Assembly (NCBI GenBank): GCA_017416185.1
Contig: JAFQDF010000013.1
Span: 1 to 64,000, forward strand
DNA: 64,000 bases
Direction: 5' to 3'
Source of the DNA: Clostridia bacterium
Lineage (GTDB): Bacteria > Bacillota > Clostridia > Oscillospirales > CAG-272
Shown: positions 43,932 through 53,559 of the stretch, in pieces
How positions within the stretch are numbered: the first letter of the stretch is position 1
Layout of the letters: each line of letters starts with the position of its first letter
Made by a program: the position numbers and the translations under genes
The notes under the pieces: generated by a model
The model's input: the letters and a program-made list of their open reading frames with translations, nothing else
The model's database searches: none
Told to the model about the DNA's origin: nothing

Positions 43932-44921
43932 ATGAAAGAAAAGAAACGCAGGGTCTATCTGCCGAAATGGATTCCCGTTTTAGGCATATGCGACTTTTTG
44001 CTTTTTGTAATTTTTTCGTTTATGTCTATGTCCTCGGACGAGCCTCTGTGGGTTCCGATATTATTTTTCCTGTTTTCGCTTATGGGGCTGAGCCTGGTAA
44101 TAGGGTTTATAAACTGCAGAATATCATATGATGATAACGGCTTTACCTTTAAAAACTTTTTCGGGGTAAAACGGTATTTCTCATACGGACAGATAACAGC
44201 TATAAAAGAAAACGTCCACGATATACATATTTATATAGGTAAGAAGAAAGTATCCATCGATCTGTTTTCGGTAGGTAGTATAGATTTTATCTCATTTGCT
44301 CACAAAAAATACAGAACCTTATTCAGAGGTCATGATATTCCTCGAATCGAAAAGAACAAAAATGATATATTTAACGGCAACGTATTAGATACAACGGGAT
44401 TTTTGATTGCATATATCGCTCTCGGCATTTTTATTATCGGTTTTGCAGTTCTTATGGCCTTTTACGTTTTTGCGCCATCCACTCCGGAAAATACGGTAAA
44501 GCAAGAGAAAGTTTTTACATCCTTTGAGTATGAAGGGGATATAAAACTTACATCATCCGACAATATAACCTACAGAACCGACTATTGGAACGAAAGCCAC
44601 GCCCCCTTCGATATAACCTCGTTATGTGACGGAAAAACCAAAGTAACCGTATATTCCGTCGAGGCTACCGATAAAAACAACGATAGTTATCACAGAATCA
44701 AGGCATTATATCACAAGGGCGATCCTATTATAACCTTTGAAGAAACAAATAAATTATGGGTACGCACCCAATGGCCGATACTGCTTATACCCATAATAAT
44801 GGGTATTCTTTGGGGCGGGTATATAGCCGCATCGATAGTAGTAGGACGAAATCCTCAAAAGTTTGGCAAAAAAGTGGTACGGCTGTTCTTCAAGGACGGA
44901 TACGTTATGTATTGGGAATAA
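43932..44921 (+). CDS. Membrane protein with PH-like cytoplasmic segment
   Basis: 329 residues. Two N-terminal helices (about 12-32 and 40-60) precede a soluble segment (about 62-125) of short beta strands (ISYDDNGFTFKNFFGVKRYFSYGQITAIKE) typical of bacterial PH-like domains. A third helix is at about 152-178, an extracellular beta region at about 185-275, and a last helix at about 280-300. The C-terminus (VVRLFFKDGYVMYWE) is cytoplasmic. Function unknown. The GGGAGG ribosome site is 6-7 nt from the ATG. Confidence 0.75.
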   Translation: MKEKKRRVYLPKWIPVLGICDFLLFVIFSFMSMSSDEPLWVPILFFLFSLMGLSLVIGFINCRISYDDNGFTFKNFFGVKRYFSYGQITAIKENVHDIHIYIGKKKVSIDLFSVGSIDFISFAHKKYRTLFRGHDIPRIEKNKNDIFNGNVLDTTGFLIAYIALGIFIIGFAVLMAFYVFAPSTPENTVKQEKVFTSFEYEGDIKLTSSDNITYRTDYWNESHAPFDITSLCDGKTKVTVYSVEATDKNNDSYHRIKALYHKGDPIITFEETNKLWVRTQWPILLIPIIMGILWGGYIAASIVVGRNPQKFGKKVVRLFFKDGYVMYWE

Positions 44922-44963
44922 CAAGTATCCGTTTTGTGTAAAACAGTCTTTTAACTGAATAGT

Positions 44964-45088
44964 TTAGAGTTATGAGTTCGGCTTTGCCGAACGTTATGAA
45001 AAAGCCTGCGGCTTTCGTTATGATACGGTTGCCATTATAACTTGCGAAGCAATCATAACACAGCATAGCTGTTCATAACTCATAACTT
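44964..45088. repeat. Array of heptamer units alternating with small hairpins
   Basis: TTAGAGT TATGAGT, then hairpin GTTCGGC-TTT-GCCGAAC, GTTATGA, hairpin AAAGCC-TGC-GGCTTT, CGTTATGA, then a mirrored half with CATAAC repeats, hairpin CAGC-ATA-GCTG and ATAACTC ATAACTT. The GTTATGA units on the left and TCATAAC units on the right make the whole stretch loosely palindromic. Confidence 0.7.
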
Positions 45089-45120
45089 GCCGAGTCTTGG
45101 CGAAGGCAACCATAACCGAT

Positions 45121-45160
45121 AATAAAAAATCATTCTTCTTACGAAGAATGATTTTTTATT
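45121..45160 (-). terminator. Terminator of the CHAP/SLH gene and of the 14-gene operon
   Basis: 18-bp perfect stem (AATAAAAAATCATTCTTC and complement) with loop TTAC. The loop contains the stop codon of the CHAP/SLH gene. Confidence 0.92.
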
Positions 45161-47361
45161 ATCACAGCCGCTTGAGCTCTTGTTGCATTGTTGCGAGGTA
45201 AAAGCTTGCCGTCACTGCCTGAAATAACACGGTTATATACCGCCCACGCCATAGCTTCTCTTGCCCAGGAGGAAATATTTGTGCTGTCAGAATAGTCTGA
45301 CAGAAGTCTGTCACTGAATACCCCTTGGGTTCCCTTATACTTTTCGTAATTATAAAGCATTACGCAAAGCTGCTCACGGGTAATGTGGGCATTGGGCGAG
45401 AACTTATCGGCAGAGGTACCGGCAACGATCTTATTGTTATATGCCCATACAAGATATTTATAATAATAATGCTTTGACGAGGTATCCTTAAAGGGAAGAC
45501 TTCCCTTAACGTCGGTCACACCGTGAAGTCTGCCCAGAAGTGTCACAAACTGTCCTCTGGTAACCGTTGCGTTGGGGGCAAAATGTGTTGCATCAACACC
45601 CGTCATTATATTTGCTTTATAGCAATACTCTATAGCACCGTAATACCATGCCTTTGAGGAAACATCGGCAAAGGGATTTATCCAAAGTCCGTCGTTATAG
45701 GTAAACTCTGCCTTAACGGTATGAGTACGGGTATCAAGCTCGATAATATATTCAGTTGTATCCCCCGCCAGTGCTACAGGTACAGCGTCCACCGCGATAT
45801 ATGAAATGCTGTTACCCTCGTTGGCTAATACTCTCAGTGTCACTGTATTTCCCGATACGTATCGCTGTATCCGTCCTCCCGCTCCTGCGTTAAGGGTAAG
45901 AGCAGAAACGGATTTTGACCATACCGCATACAGCGTTACCGATGCGTTTTTGTTATATACGTCTCCCGCAAATACGGTAGCCCATTTAACATTACCTGAG
46001 TACGCCCAGCCTTCAAAGGTATATCCTTCCCTTGTGGGAACCTTTGTTGTTATCTTGATTTCAGAGCCCTCGGAAAATTTATCGGCTGCAGGAGCGTTAG
46101 TACCGCCGTTGGCATTATAGGTTACCGTAAAGGTTGCCCTGTCCTTTTCCCATACTGCGTACAGAGTAACACTCTTATCAACGTTATATACAGAGGTATA
46201 CTCTACAGAACCGTTCTTGACCGTGCTCCAACCCTTGAATTTATACCCTGCAAGGACAGGAGTAACACTGATGCCAAGGTTCTTTCCGTGCTCCTTTGTC
46301 AGGGTGGTAGTAGCAGGTGTACCGCCGTTACCGTCAAGCTTGACCGTATAGGTATTAAGCTTCCATACGGCATAAAGAACTATAGACTTGTCTTCTTTAT
46401 ATTTATCGCCGGACTTATATACCACAGCTCCGTCAGCAGACGTACTCCAGCCCATAAAGGTATAGCCGGTGCGTTCAGGCTTTGTGGAGGTGATAATAAG
46501 ATCGGTTTCAGCGTTTTTTATCTGAGTTGCGGGAGCAGAGCCTCCGCCGTTGGTATTATACCTTACCGTATACCCCATAGTACAGTAATCAAGAGAAACC
46601 CATCCTGTCTTTCCGTTATACGTGGTCTTCCCCCAAATTTCGTTTGCTATTTCGGTGATCTCCACCTCTGTTCCGTAGGGTATCAGCAAAATCGACGTAG
46701 AAGACTTTGTAGGCTCCGAACGTAAATGAAGGGATGAAGCAGTGATGATATATCTGCCGGGCTCACGCTCTGCGGCGGAGCTACCGTATCTGGGAACACC
46801 GTAGCCCAGAACATATTTGATATTCTTCTTATAAGTCACGGTCTGCACCTTGTAGGAGCTGTTACCCTCAAGGACGTGGATACGCGTATCATCTACCATA
46901 TATACGATTCCCACGTGAGTAGCATCGTAACCGTTGCCGCTGCTTTTGGGTGCTCCGAAATATACGATGTCCCCCCGCTTGGGATTATATGTACCGCCGT
47001 AATATGAACCGTATTGGAACTGTCCGCGGTTTACAAACCACTTCATACCCTCATCACAGCTTGAATGCTTTGGAATAACGGTGGTAGGTATAGCTGCCTG
47101 ATTGGCACACCAGGACACGAACATAGCACACCAGGCGTGATAATTCAGTCCATACCATTCTCCGTATTTTGTACAGTCATTATACCCCTGAACGGTACCC
47201 TCAAGGCTGCCCTCCATATAGCCGAGCTGAGTAAGTGCCACAGCTATAATGTCTTCCGCACCGTTCCCTGTATTGATATGGGTGTTTTCAAAAGCGGCAA
47301 ATACGCTGAGAGGCAGCATTGCCAGAATAAGAAATACAGCAAATATTCTTTTCATAATCAT
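45139..47361 (-). CDS. Secreted CHAP-domain wall hydrolase with SH3, InlB-type repeats and SLH anchor
   Basis: 740 residues. Signal peptide MKRIFAVFLILAMLPLSVFA (from residue 3). The CHAP amidase/endopeptidase domain (about 30-190) has the catalytic Cys in WCAMFVSWCANQ and the His in THVGIVYMVDD. An SH3b-like domain follows (about 205-265: SSLHLRSEPTKSSTSILLIP), then three InlB/Listeria-Bacteroides repeats (about 268-480: RTGYTFMGWSTSADG). A small beta domain and three SLH domains (about 555-740) complete it. It should cut peptidoglycan cross-bridges or stem peptides while tethered to the wall. Its ATG overlaps the GNAT stop by one base; no clear SD, so translation is probably coupled. It is the last gene of the operon. 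Confidence 0.9.
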   Translation of the reverse strand: MIMKRIFAVFLILAMLPLSVFAAFENTHINTGNGAEDIIAVALTQLGYMEGSLEGTVQGYNDCTKYGEWYGLNYHAWCAMFVSWCANQAAIPTTVIPKHSSCDEGMKWFVNRGQFQYGSYYGGTYNPKRGDIVYFGAPKSSGNGYDATHVGIVYMVDDTRIHVLEGNSSYKVQTVTYKKNIKYVLGYGVPRYGSSAAEREPGRYIITASSLHLRSEPTKSSTSILLIPYGTEVEITEIANEIWGKTTYNGKTGWVSLDYCTMGYTVRYNTNGGGSAPATQIKNAETDLIITSTKPERTGYTFMGWSTSADGAVVYKSGDKYKEDKSIVLYAVWKLNTYTVKLDGNGGTPATTTLTKEHGKNLGISVTPVLAGYKFKGWSTVKNGSVEYTSVYNVDKSVTLYAVWEKDRATFTVTYNANGGTNAPAADKFSEGSEIKITTKVPTREGYTFEGWAYSGNVKWATVFAGDVYNKNASVTLYAVWSKSVSALTLNAGAGGRIQRYVSGNTVTLRVLANEGNSISYIAVDAVPVALAGDTTEYIIELDTRTHTVKAEFTYNDGLWINPFADVSSKAWYYGAIEYCYKANIMTGVDATHFAPNATVTRGQFVTLLGRLHGVTDVKGSLPFKDTSSKHYYYKYLVWAYNNKIVAGTSADKFSPNAHITREQLCVMLYNYEKYKGTQGVFSDRLLSDYSDSTNISSWAREAMAWAVYNRVISGSDGKLLPRNNATRAQAAVIIKNHSS

Positions 47362-47810
47362 TACGGTCTGTCAATTACCATCTGCATATAATCAAGCTCT
47401 TCAAAGCCGTAGCTTCGGTAAAGCGCTATGGCTTTTTCGTTTGAACGTGTCGCCTCAAGACGGATACGTCGTGTTTCTCCCTCTACCAGAGATACACAAT
47501 AATCAAGGAAGCGGTGGGCTATACCCTGTCCGCGATAGGGCTCGTCCACAAATATTTCCTCGATAAATATCGATTTTCCACCCACCTCGGGAGCAAAGGA
47601 AAATGAAAGCTCTGCATAGCCTACAGCTTTTCCATCCTTTTCAAATATGTACCCTTCAAGAAACGGGCTCTCGCTGAGCATCTCATCAAGAGTACGCTTT
47701 ATAACCATAGGGTCTACCTGATGGAGCACACCGGGTCCCGAGTAAAACTCAGTTGCCATACGGAGAAATTCCCGGCTGTCCTTTTCTTCAAGCTTCCTTA
47801 TTTTCATCAT
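47361..47810 (-). CDS. GNAT-family N-acetyltransferase
   Basis: 149 residues. The acetyl-CoA-binding motif A VDEPYRGQGIAHRFLDYC (about 88-105) is intact, with the preceding IFIEEIFV strand and motif B AIALYRSYGFEELDY near the C-terminus. The acceptor is unknown. The start overlaps the end of the P-type ATPase homologue gene by 23 bp; of two adjacent ATGs, the second (47807) has the better SD spacing. It also overlaps the CHAP/SLH gene, so three genes are tightly coupled. Confidence 0.9.
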   Translation of the reverse strand: MMKIRKLEEKDSREFLRMATEFYSGPGVLHQVDPMVIKRTLDEMLSESPFLEGYIFEKDGKAVGYAELSFSFAPEVGGKSIFIEEIFVDEPYRGQGIAHRFLDYCVSLVEGETRRIRLEATRSNEKAIALYRSYGFEELDYMQMVIDRP

Positions 47811-50526
47811 TTTTCTTTCCTTTCAACAACTTATATATTTCATACATACCCAGCACACCAAGGGGCTGAAGTATCATTATCACCCATTGTAACCAAGTCA
47901 ACATACAAGTATCAAACGCTCCGGTAAAGACACAGAGAACCACAAATGCCGTCATAGTAAGAAAAGCAAAAAGACTTTTGGGACTAAAAAAGAATTTCTT
48001 TTTAAATACTGTATGATCGGTTATGCACTCTGCTGCATTTACAAGGCTCGAAAAAACAAATCCAAAGAACACCATAGTAGACATAGCATCGTTTGACACC
48101 GATACACCTGTAAGCTTCAGTATTATGGGAAATATAAGAGCTAAAGTTCCGAATGCGACTCCGAACAGCATACATCTTGAAATCTTATCCTTATCAAGCT
48201 TTTCAGTTATGCTTCCCTTAGGAGATTTGAAAGCATAGGCCACAACCACTGCCAGATCCAATACCAAACCTAAGAATAGGATCTGTACCGGCGTAAGGAT
48301 ATCTACTCCGCAGAAGGGTATTTGTTTTACGGGAATCATTGCAGAATAAAGAAAAACGAATAGTCTTGCACACTGAGATATAATAAGATATCTGACTGTT
48401 CGATAAAGAGAGCTAAGTGCTCTTCTTGAACGTTCAATTGAAGTAACTATGGCATTAAAACCGCCTGAGCTTTCCTCGGCAGGAGAAACAATAACGTCAC
48501 AGGCCTGTTTCAGTGCCTCGCTTCCGCTTCCCTTCTCATCTTGGGAGCTTATATAGACAGGTACGTTTTCACCGTTAAGTGCCTGAACAGAACTTCCACG
48601 GTTCAGGGTGATACCTGACGAAAAGCCTACATCCGAGTCATTGAGAAGGGTTATATCATCAAAATTGTACCCAAAGAAACCAACCTTTTCGCCGCTGTCA
48701 CGAAGATGCTTGATAAGCTGTCGCTTTTGAGCTGTATCAAGTCCCTCATACAGGGTATACTCGGTTATGTTGGTGCGGAAAAGACCGTCTCTCATCATAC
48801 GCAGCTCCTGAGAGGTCATTATCTGAGAATCATCCTTTACAATACCCAGAGTACGGGCATAAGAGCGGTTACTACTATCCTCAGACAGCATTATGATCCT
48901 TATTCCTGCTTCAAGCAGACGTTCCACATTCTCTGCGACCCCTGTCAGCTGAGGACGGTTAAGTGCAAGAAATCCCTCAAAAACAAAGTCTGCGGATTCC
49001 GACATATCTGCAGTATCACGCGTAGCAACACATACACAGTAAAGCCCTTTTGCACTTAACTCTTTAACTATCGAGCTGACACGGCTCTTCTCCTGCCTTA
49101 TGAGTTTTACACCCTCGCCTGTACGGTAACGTTTGCACATAGGAAGAATATCCTCGGCTTTACCCCTCACCACAAGAGTGTTTTTGCCGCTTACAGCCAC
49201 CATACTTTTTACTACCTCATTTTCCACCTTGTGGTCTACAAGGATATGGGATGCCATATAGGCCGGTCCGTCAAATACCCCCGTCCGATGTGCCAAATTA
49301 AAGATGGCGCTTTCCTCTACAGAGGCATCTTTTGCCTTGAAGCGGTTATAGGTCTTTTCATAATCATTCTCGGGATATGAGGTAGAATCGAGGGCGGCAG
49401 ATATAAGCTCTTTGCAGCTATGATGTAGATTCCTTTCGTCGGTCGCGTAAAGCACCGAATCGCAGTACAGCTTTTTCAACCCTACCTTTTCCGCGGTAAA
49501 GGCGCACTCTTTCGGAACTATAAGGGTAGTTATACCTGAAATTTTGTCCAGATCTCCCACCTTTTTTACTACAGCTCCTGTGGGATCTTTTTTTCCTCTG
49601 CCCGACATATCAAACATAGAGCAGCCTATGATGATATAGCCGAAAACGATATAGTATTCGCACATACCTGCCGTAGCAATGGAAAGTCCGGTAATAAAAA
49701 TATTAAATATGCTTCTGCTCGCAAAACCTACGATAAAATCAAGCAGGGTAAGGCAAAACACCATTATCAGCATTATGAGGCTCCACACCGAGCAGAACTT
49801 TTTAAGCGAAAGCAATATATCCGGATCTTCTTTCTTTTCTTTCTCGGGCTTATTTTTTCCGAGAAGGAACATAAGGGTGTCCTCTCCTGTTTCGCAGGCA
49901 ACGACTCTTGCCTGTCCCTCAGAAACAACAGAACCCGCAAAAACCATATCCGCCTGCTTTTCCGGAGGAAGGTTATTTGCAAAGATTATCTTTGCATCCT
50001 TGCGTTTTTTACCGACCTCACCCGTAAGCTCCGCCTCAAGCACGCGAAGTCCAACAGCCTCTATCAGACGGCAATCACAGGGGACTATATCCCCTTTTGT
50101 AAGTATTATAACATCTCCACGGCATATCCTGTCCTGTCTGATAAGATAATGCTTTCCTTCACGGATAACCGTAGCGACCGGAACACTTTGACCGTGAGCA
50201 TCGGCAATAACCTTATGTGCCTTGATATATGCCCCGAGTATAAACAGCGCATTAAAGACGGTAAGTAATATTATCAAAGGTGCACCTACGTCCTTATTGA
50301 ATATCCAAGCAAGAACTGCCGCCACAATAAGCATATATGCACAGGGGTCTCGAAGCACATCCCATATAAGGACGGATGCCCTGGGCCGCTCTACCCTGTA
50401 AACTGTATTTTCACCCTCGCGACGCAGACGTGCCGCAGCCTGTCGGCGGCTGAGACCGTTCGTAAGATCGGTCGACAGCCTTGCCTCTATCTGCTCGGGG
50501 GTAAGATTGTACCATTTTTCAGCCAT
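47788..50526 (-). CDS. P-type ATPase homologue lacking the catalytic aspartate (pseudo-ATPase)
   Basis: 912 residues with the whole P2-type (Ca2+-ATPase-like) plan: N-terminal actuator lead (LSRRQAAARLRREGENTV), M1-M2, actuator domain with the KGD motif ILTKGDIVPCDCRL, M3-M4, P and N domains, and M5-M10. The signature residues are changed. DKTGT is PKECA (338-342), TGES is TGEV (168-171), PEGL in M4 is CEYY, TGD is SED (548-550) and GDGVND is GYNFDD (619-624). The Asp that must be phosphorylated is absent, so ATP-driven ion pumping by the known mechanism is not possible. Hinge Asp624 and a P-domain Lys (AQKRQLI) are kept. The frame is intact. It starts 4 bp after the ClpE-like gene. Likely role: sensor, scaffold or regulator (inferred). 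Confidence 0.88.
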   Translation of the reverse strand: MAEKWYNLTPEQIEARLSTDLTNGLSRRQAAARLRREGENTVYRVERPRASVLIWDVLRDPCAYMLIVAAVLAWIFNKDVGAPLIILLTVFNALFILGAYIKAHKVIADAHGQSVPVATVIREGKHYLIRQDRICRGDVIILTKGDIVPCDCRLIEAVGLRVLEAELTGEVGKKRKDAKIIFANNLPPEKQADMVFAGSVVSEGQARVVACETGEDTLMFLLGKNKPEKEKKEDPDILLSLKKFCSVWSLIMLIMVFCLTLLDFIVGFASRSIFNIFITGLSIATAGMCEYYIVFGYIIIGCSMFDMSGRGKKDPTGAVVKKVGDLDKISGITTLIVPKECAFTAEKVGLKKLYCDSVLYATDERNLHHSCKELISAALDSTSYPENDYEKTYNRFKAKDASVEESAIFNLAHRTGVFDGPAYMASHILVDHKVENEVVKSMVAVSGKNTLVVRGKAEDILPMCKRYRTGEGVKLIRQEKSRVSSIVKELSAKGLYCVCVATRDTADMSESADFVFEGFLALNRPQLTGVAENVERLLEAGIRIIMLSEDSSNRSYARTLGIVKDDSQIMTSQELRMMRDGLFRTNITEYTLYEGLDTAQKRQLIKHLRDSGEKVGFFGYNFDDITLLNDSDVGFSSGITLNRGSSVQALNGENVPVYISSQDEKGSGSEALKQACDVIVSPAEESSGGFNAIVTSIERSRRALSSLYRTVRYLIISQCARLFVFLYSAMIPVKQIPFCGVDILTPVQILFLGLVLDLAVVVAYAFKSPKGSITEKLDKDKISRCMLFGVAFGTLALIFPIILKLTGVSVSNDAMSTMVFFGFVFSSLVNAAECITDHTVFKKKFFFSPKSLFAFLTMTAFVVLCVFTGAFDTCMLTWLQWVIMILQPLGVLGMYEIYKLLKGKKNDENKEA

Positions 50527-50530
50527 TTGT

Positions 50531-52852
50531 TTATCTGCAAATTACACTAAGTCCTTCGGAATCCTCAGGCTTATCTATAAGCACCGAGGTTATATCTTCA
50601 TTATAAGAGGAAATAATCCTGTCAGCAAGAACGTCCTCAATATTAGATTCTATAAATCTTCTCATATTACGGGCACCATACTTACGGGAGAAGGATTTCT
50701 CAGCCACAAAGCCCACAGCCGCATCGGTATAGGTGGTCTCTATCCCTTTATCGGAAAGAACTCCTGACAGGTCATCAAGCATAATACGGGCAATAGAAAC
50801 AAAATCCTTTTCGTCAAGACTTCTGAAGGTGATCACCGCATCGACACGGTTGATGAATTCGGGACGCAAAAACTCGGAAAGAGCCTTGTGAGTCTTATCA
50901 CTGTTAGTGTCCTCAAAGTTACCGGAAAATCCGGCTGCATTGGTGTTGAGATTACTTCCTGCATTGGTGGTCATAACCACAATCGCATTTTCAAAGCTTA
51001 CCACCCTGCCCTGTGCATCGGTAATACGTCCGTCATCAAGTATTTGAAGGAGAACGTTCAGCACGTCGGGATGCGCCTTCTCTATCTCGTCAAAGAGAAC
51101 TACGGAGTAGGGCTTACGTCTTATCTTTTCGGTAAGCTGTCCCGCCTCGTCGTAACCCACGTAGCCGGGAGGTGAGCCTATGATACGGGAAACGCTGTGC
51201 TTCTCCATAAACTCGGACATATCAAGACGGATAAGAGTTTCGGGAGAATCAAAGAGATCGTTTGCAAGAGTCTTAACAAGCTCGGTCTTACCTACACCTG
51301 TAGGTCCTGCAAAGATAAAGGATACGGGCTTACGTTTATAGGAGATACCTGCCCTTGAGCGTTTGACCGCACGGGCAACAGCCTCTACAGCCTCATCCTG
51401 ACCTACGATACGTGCCTTAAGCCTGTCAGCCAATCTGTCGATACGTCCGTACTCGTGTTCGGTAACTGAGGAGGCGGGGATGCCCGTCCATACCTCGATG
51501 ACGTGGGCAAGATCCTCGGTAGTCATAGTAACGCTTCTCGCCTCATCGGCTATAGAGTTCATTTCGTTCGTATCGCTTAATTCCTTTACACGCAGATCTG
51601 CGATCAGCTTATAGTTCTGCTCACGCTTCACATCGTCGGTAAGCTTCTCGGTCTCTGCCTCTAACTGTTCACGGCGCTTCTTGGCATTGTCAACAGATGC
51701 ACACAGCTCCTCGTATCTTCCGATAACGGGATGCTTGAGAGCCACGTAAGCCGCAGCCTCGTCCAAAAGGTCGATCGCCTTGTCGGGAAGATATCTCTCT
51801 GTTATATACCTCTCGGAGAGATGAACGCTTCTGCGAACTATCTCATTGGTAATCTTGATACGGTGAAATTTTTCATAGTAGCTCTTGATACCCAAAAGGA
51901 TCTGCACGGTATCGTCCTTTGAGGGTTCCTCAACTATGATGGGTTGGAAACGGCGTTCAAGAGCCGAATCCTTTTCTATATATTTGCGGTACTCGGCAAG
52001 AGTAGTGGCACCTATGACCTGTACCTCACCGCGTGAAAGAGCAGGCTTTAGTATATTTGCGGCATTCATAGAACCCTCAGAATCACCTGCGCCAACAATA
52101 GAATGTATCTCATCTATAACAAGGATTATATTGCCCAGAGTCTTCACCTCGTTTATAAGTCCCTTCATACGGGATTCGAACTGACCTCTGAACTGAGTTC
52201 CTGCAACAAGGGCGGTCATATCTACAAGATGAACCTCTTTTTCCTTCAACTTATAAGGAACCTGACCCGAAACGATCTTCTGCGCTAAAGCCTCGGCTAT
52301 TGCAGTCTTACCTACACCCGGCTCACCTATAAGGCAGGGGTTATTCTTCTGACGACGGCAGAGTATCTGCGTAAGACGTGAAAGCTCGCGGTCTCTTCCT
52401 ATTATGTTGTCAAGTTTACCCTGTCTTGCACGCTCGGTAAGATCCATACAGTACATACCGAGAAACTTCTTTTCGGGAGCCTTGGGCTTACCTTTATCTG
52501 TCTTCTTACCCGAAACACCCTTAGGAGGAATCGGTCCGCCATTGGGAACCCCTCCGGGAGGTATCATCCCACCGAAAATCTTTCTGAAATCTATAGGAGG
52601 AGTACGGCTGTCAGTGACGTCGGTGGATTCAGCGCCTTCCTCACCCTCACTCATCATATCCTCCATCTCCATTTCCATTCTTTCAAGCTCTTCCTCGCCG
52701 ATACCCATCTTGCTGATTATATCGTTTACCGGAGCTATTCCCAGCTCCTTTGCACACTTGATGCAGATACCCTCGTTCACCTGCTTGCCGTCAACGATAT
52801 GCGATATAAATACTACTGCCATTCTTTTATGGCATCTTGAACATAATTGCAT
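50531..52852 (-). CDS. ClpE/ClpC-type AAA+ unfoldase with N-terminal zinc finger
   Basis: 773 residues. An N-terminal zinc finger (Cys4, Cys7, Cys30, Cys33) as in ClpE replaces the usual Clp N-domain. An acidic and then Pro/Gly-rich linker (about 50-120) follows. AAA-1 (about 135-375) has Walker [15 protein letters not shown] and Walker [10 protein letters not shown] middle coiled coil lies at about 390-450. AAA-2 (about 475-765) has [12 protein letters not shown] and [13 protein letters not shown] hydrophobic-Gly-Phe triplet (AGF) sits where Clp ATPases carry the ClpP-docking loop, so partnership with ClpP is likely. ClpP itself is not in the window. No mcsA/mcsB/ctsR genes are present. It is inside the long ruv-ecf operon, just upstream of the pseudo-ATPase. 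Confidence 0.9.
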   Translation of the reverse strand: MQLCSRCHKRMAVVFISHIVDGKQVNEGICIKCAKELGIAPVNDIISKMGIGEEELERMEMEMEDMMSEGEEGAESTDVTDSRTPPIDFRKIFGGMIPPGGVPNGGPIPPKGVSGKKTDKGKPKAPEKKFLGMYCMDLTERARQGKLDNIIGRDRELSRLTQILCRRQKNNPCLIGEPGVGKTAIAEALAQKIVSGQVPYKLKEKEVHLVDMTALVAGTQFRGQFESRMKGLINEVKTLGNIILVIDEIHSIVGAGDSEGSMNAANILKPALSRGEVQVIGATTLAEYRKYIEKDSALERRFQPIIVEEPSKDDTVQILLGIKSYYEKFHRIKITNEIVRRSVHLSERYITERYLPDKAIDLLDEAAAYVALKHPVIGRYEELCASVDNAKKRREQLEAETEKLTDDVKREQNYKLIADLRVKELSDTNEMNSIADEARSVTMTTEDLAHVIEVWTGIPASSVTEHEYGRIDRLADRLKARIVGQDEAVEAVARAVKRSRAGISYKRKPVSFIFAGPTGVGKTELVKTLANDLFDSPETLIRLDMSEFMEKHSVSRIIGSPPGYVGYDEAGQLTEKIRRKPYSVVLFDEIEKAHPDVLNVLLQILDDGRITDAQGRVVSFENAIVVMTTNAGSNLNTNAAGFSGNFEDTNSDKTHKALSEFLRPEFINRVDAVITFRSLDEKDFVSIARIMLDDLSGVLSDKGIETTYTDAAVGFVAEKSFSRKYGARNMRRFIESNIEDVLADRIISSYNEDITSVLIDKPEDSEGLSVICR

Positions 52853-52863
52853 AGATATTTCCT

Positions 52864-53559
52864 TTACTTTAAATTAAATAATGTCAGCGGATTGAAATTA
52901 TACAGAAACCTGAACACCACCGAATTTTCCAGGATCTGATTATTGAACACCTCGGGATAAGCGGTACTGAGATGCGGAAGAACTCCTCCGGCAATCCATG
53001 AAAGCACCCATGCAAACACCAAACCGGTCAACGCACCGAGTATCGTACCCAGCAGCTTGTTGGCAGCATTAAGCACAGGAAGTCTACAAACCTTATCAAT
53101 GATACTGCCTGCTATCCCCAGCACTATAAGTAATGCCAAAAACACCACAGCAAAGCCCAGTATATTTGAAATACCGCGTGCTATGGGAGATGCCATAAAC
53201 TCACTTATATCGCTAATGCCGATATCTGTATTTGCATTATAGAAGCTCTCAACCTTATCCGACGTTGAGTACCTGTTGAGTATTTCAACAAAGAACTGAG
53301 GCTTTTTCTCGAAAAGCACGGAAAGACTCATTCCCGACTCCTCGGAGAGGATAGCCTCTTCTATCATAGAAGAAAGCTTAGGCAAAAATACCTTACTGTA
53401 CAGCATATCCGCAGGTACGGTATAAAACAGAAACGCACCGACACCCGACAGAATAAAGCCTGCAAGCTTCATTATCATAGCAACAAAGCCCTTGACTTTG
53501 CCTGTAATGATACAGGCAACTATGATACATACTAAAATAACATCAACAGCTATATTCAT
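52864..53559 (-). CDS. CvpA-family membrane protein
   Basis: 231 residues with four hydrophobic segments (about 4-22, 28-48, 125-155, 165-190). The opening DVILVCIIVACIITGKVKGFV and the glycine-rich LLGTILGALTGLVFAWVLSW are typical of the CvpA/colicin V production family. Its function in Firmicutes is unsettled (envelope-related). It overlaps the DUF5711 gene by 4 bp and lies 11 bp ahead of the ClpE-like gene. Confidence 0.85.
   Translation of the reverse strand: MNIAVDVILVCIIVACIITGKVKGFVAMIMKLAGFILSGVGAFLFYTVPADMLYSKVFLPKLSSMIEEAILSEESGMSLSVLFEKKPQFFVEILNRYSTSDKVESFYNANTDIGISDISEFMASPIARGISNILGFAVVFLALLIVLGIAGSIIDKVCRLPVLNAANKLLGTILGALTGLVFAWVLSWIAGGVLPHLSTAYPEVFNNQILENSVVFRFLYNFNPLTLFNLK

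Noticed and set aside
44964..45088. CRISPR array
   Set aside because: Units are 7-8 bp with hairpins rather than spacers of constant length; no cas genes are in the window.
47788..50526. Frameshift or sequencing error as the cause of the missing DKTGT in the P-type ATPase homologue
   Set aside because: Flanking residues align well with P-type ATPases on both sides in the same frame. The changes are substitutions at five separate motifs, not one local disruption.
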